Shown here piece after piece: positions 62,396-64,000 of a DNA stretch of 64,000 nucleotides (its first letter is position 1; every line of letters starts with the position of its first letter). The position numbers and the translations under genes are program-made. The DNA is from Phytophthora quininea (taxonomy: Eukaryota > Oomycota > Peronosporomycetes > Peronosporales > Peronosporaceae): the NCBI GenBank assembly GCA_011947345.1, contig JAAVTG010000002.1, positions 248,001 through 312,000 of the forward strand, written 5' to 3'. The notes below the pieces were generated by a model, which ran no database searches, had not been told where the DNA came from, and worked only from the letters and a program-made list of their open reading frames with translations.

Positions 62396-62912
62396 TCGCT
62401 ACTGCAGTGAGGTCTAGGATACAATATGAACATTCAACAACGCCAACACGAAGCATACGGCACTTGTCCTCGACGTTTAGCCCAAGTTGGAGGAGGCACA
62501 AAACCTCGCGATCTCCACCGAAACGTGGCAGATCCCAGAGTGCTCTACGCCGAGCGACAAAGGCGTCTCCCAGCTGGGATCACAAAACGAGAGTCTCTGA
62601 ACAAACCCTCTTTCGCTCAAGCTCGTTAGTAGAGATAAACTGGCCGAGCCGGACAGCTTTCCCAAGGCTTTGTATCGATCTGGTGCCTCCATCTTGTGCG
62701 AAACCTCCCTGCCACCCGACTTTCCATCATGAGCTTTGCCATTCGCCCACGCAGGTTGCGGCATTTTTCTGTTCGATTCCGCGCTTTCCCCAAGCTCTGG
62801 AGCCCATCCGAGTCCTGGAGCCTGGAGCATGCTGCGTGACGCTCAATTCGACTTCCGCTCTCACTGACTCTCGGCTACTAGACCCCATTCAGCCCTCCAC
62901 CGCACCGCAAGA
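62396..62912. other. Intergenic stretch, nothing recognised
   Basis: About 515 bases; the open frames here are Ser/Arg/Pro-rich without signal peptide or domain. It carries the 5' flank of the small secreted gene at 62913. Confidence 0.45.
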
Positions 62913-63104
62913 ATGGTTCGCTTCCTCGCCGTCGTCTCGATCCTCGCACTTGCCGTGGCGAGCTTTTCGCCTGCACAAGCCATCCTAGACCCCATGGCCG
63001 TCGTCGCAGACGCCAACCACGTCGCAAAGGACACCTCCAGCGGAGCCGGCGACATCGTCAAGGATGCAGCCAAGCTCAACACAAGCAGCACCAGCGAAAC
63101 TTAA
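62913..63104 (+). CDS. Very small secreted protein, possible short member of the Ala-rich family
   Basis: 63 residues from ATG 62913: a clear signal peptide (MVRFLAVVSILALAVASFSP, cleavage probably after AQA) and a mature part of about 40 residues (AILDPMAVVADANHVAKDTS, then GAGDIVKDAAKLN) ending in Ser/Thr. No cysteine. The A-I-L-D/D-x-V-x-D-A pattern and the position next to the Ala-rich genes suggest a shortened relative, but similarity is too low to be sure. It could also be an independent small secreted protein. Confidence 0.55.
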   Translation: MVRFLAVVSILALAVASFSPAQAILDPMAVVADANHVAKDTSSGAGDIVKDAAKLNTSSTSET

Positions 63105-63269
63105 CCCTCACGCCGCAGATTTAGAGAAGTGGGTTCTCCTGACGGCTTTCAAGCGTTTCCGAGGAGAGCGTCAAGGCGAACGACGACCAAGTAGCGAACG
63201 TCTTGGTATTTGATTTGTGTAAGTAGATTCATGCCAAAATGCACTGGACTTGTTGCGTGAATCCCCTCA

Positions 63270-64000
63270 TTACTGTGGTGCGAAGAAGTCCTGAATGCTC
63301 TTTTGCTGCAGCTCTTTCGTCCTCGTCTTGTGCTTCTTTTTGAGCCCAGGAGATGCATTCTCGGACTCGCTCTCTCGTTTCGGCGTGGTAGGCGTTTCCT
63401 CTTTTGTGTCCGAAGGCTCTTCCTTCGATAGTGAACTGTCTGGCTGTTTATTCTCCTGCTCCGCTTCCTGTTTACCTTCTGACAATGGAATCTTCTCCAA
63501 CGCGAGCCTTAACGAACTCGTAGCGCGAGAGAGAACGCTGTCAACTCTCGCCCTACGCTCAGCACTAAGCTCCTCGACAAGAAACGTCATCAGCCACAGC
63601 ACTAACCCCGAGCGTTGCCGATCCCAGTCAAGAGCCTTTGAAGTTCTTGACAGTGCCAGCAACGGGCGAACTTTATCATTAAGCGCTTGGTCACGTTCGA
63701 ACAGCACGTAGACCAACTCTCGATGTCGTAACGAGGCCGCAAGCCATTGGATCAGGAATTTAAGCTCCGGGTCGCCTCGGAACACGCCACAGCCCCAGTT
63801 CCCACTCGCCACGGGCCAGCATCTAGTCCCGTTCTGGGCTTCTGGGTACGCAAAACCAACGTACGCTTTGATTAAATCACGCCACACATGACTGCGCGTG
63901 TACTGCCGTTCGACTCTTGCCTGTCCGTAGTCCATGGCGTCAATCCCCGCGATCACACAGTCCCGACGGAGCTTCCCACTTACGAGCGAAATGAGCTGCG
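63270..64000 (-). CDS. PARG: Poly(ADP-ribose) glycohydrolase (PARG), C-terminal part; 5' end beyond the window
   Basis: The frame enters from the right edge (LISLVSGKLRRDCVIAGIDA at 63930-64000) and stops at 63270. It covers the end of the PARG catalytic domain: DAMDYGQARVERQYTRSHVW, RDLIKAYVGFAYPEAQNGTR and PVASGNWGCGVFRGDPELKF, close to the conserved GNWGCG-F-GD-x-ELK segment, then LIQWLAASLRHRELVYVLFE. PARG removes poly(ADP-ribose) from proteins. The catalytic GGG-QEE motif must lie outside the window. A helical domain and a charged Glu/Lys-rich tail follow, and the last residues, QKSIQDFFAPQ, fit a PCNA-interacting (PIP) box, Q-x-x-I-x-x-F-F. This suggests recruitment to replication or repair sites. 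No break is seen. Confidence 0.88.
   Translation of the reverse strand, partial: QLISLVSGKLRRDCVIAGIDAMDYGQARVERQYTRSHVWRDLIKAYVGFAYPEAQNGTRCWPVASGNWGCGVFRGDPELKFLIQWLAASLRHRELVYVLFERDQALNDKVRPLLALSRTSKALDWDRQRSGLVLWLMTFLVEELSAERRARVDSVLSRATSSLRLALEKIPLSEGKQEAEQENKQPDSSLSKEEPSDTKEETPTTPKRESESENASPGLKKKHKTRTKELQQKSIQDFFAPQ

Noticed and set aside
60307..63104. RXLR or Crinkler-type effector status of the small secreted proteins
   Set aside because: No RxLR, dEER or LxLFLAK motif was found after the signal peptides.
1..64000. tRNA, rRNA, CRISPR or prokaryotic operon features
   Set aside because: No repeat-spacer array, conserved RNA sequence or Shine-Dalgarno-linked operon was recognised; introns and domain content are eukaryotic.

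Overview
This window looks like nuclear DNA of an oomycete, most probably a Phytophthora relative. The reasons are three elicitin-like genes with Ser/Thr-rich GPI-type tails, a START plus FYVE-like zinc-finger protein, oomycete-style bZIP factors, axonemal (flagellar) dynein, closely packed genes on both strands and short GT-AG introns of about 54-77 bp. No bacterial operon logic, CRISPR array, rRNA or tRNA gene was recognised.

Layout. 1-1999: 3' part of a cyclic-nucleotide-binding ion channel. 3.7-13.5 kb: four paralogous amino acid/auxin permease (AAAP) genes, with hAT element copy 1 inserted among them. 14.5-26 kb: housekeeping genes (gamma-SNAP, a DI-x-G repeat protein, a prephenate dehydratase with an N-terminal helix-turn-helix, two coiled-coil proteins one of which has a PDZ domain, a CCCH/WD40 protein, a methyltransferase with a TPR-like tail). 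26.6-40.8 kb: an F-box/JmjC protein joined to a kinase-like phosphotransferase that carries a SAM domain, NHP2, a small membrane protein, axonemal dynein intermediate chain, a small coiled-coil protein, a TAF1A-like gene with a long tail, and an FkbH-like HAD/GNAT enzyme. 41.8-49.8 kb: two tandem secreted TULIP-like proteins, a bZIP factor and three elicitin-like genes, the last separated from the others by hAT copy 2. 50.3-57.1 kb: START/FYVE-like protein, tandem-domain glycosyltransferase and a second bZIP-like factor. 57.3-63.1 kb: hAT copy 3, then a cluster of Ala-rich secreted proteins, one broken by an inversion. 63.3-64 kb: C-terminal part of PARG with a PCNA-binding motif.

Most long genes here are interrupted by apparent frameshifts, and nearly all fit loss of one base (a few of two), often in a homopolymer. 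I treat these as probable sequence errors and annotate each such gene as one locus. By contrast, the frame break inside the hAT elements is shared by all three copies and is real. The three biological themes are nutrient uptake (AAAP array), the flagellar axoneme, and the secreted cell-surface repertoire (elicitin-like, TULIP-like and Ala-rich proteins).
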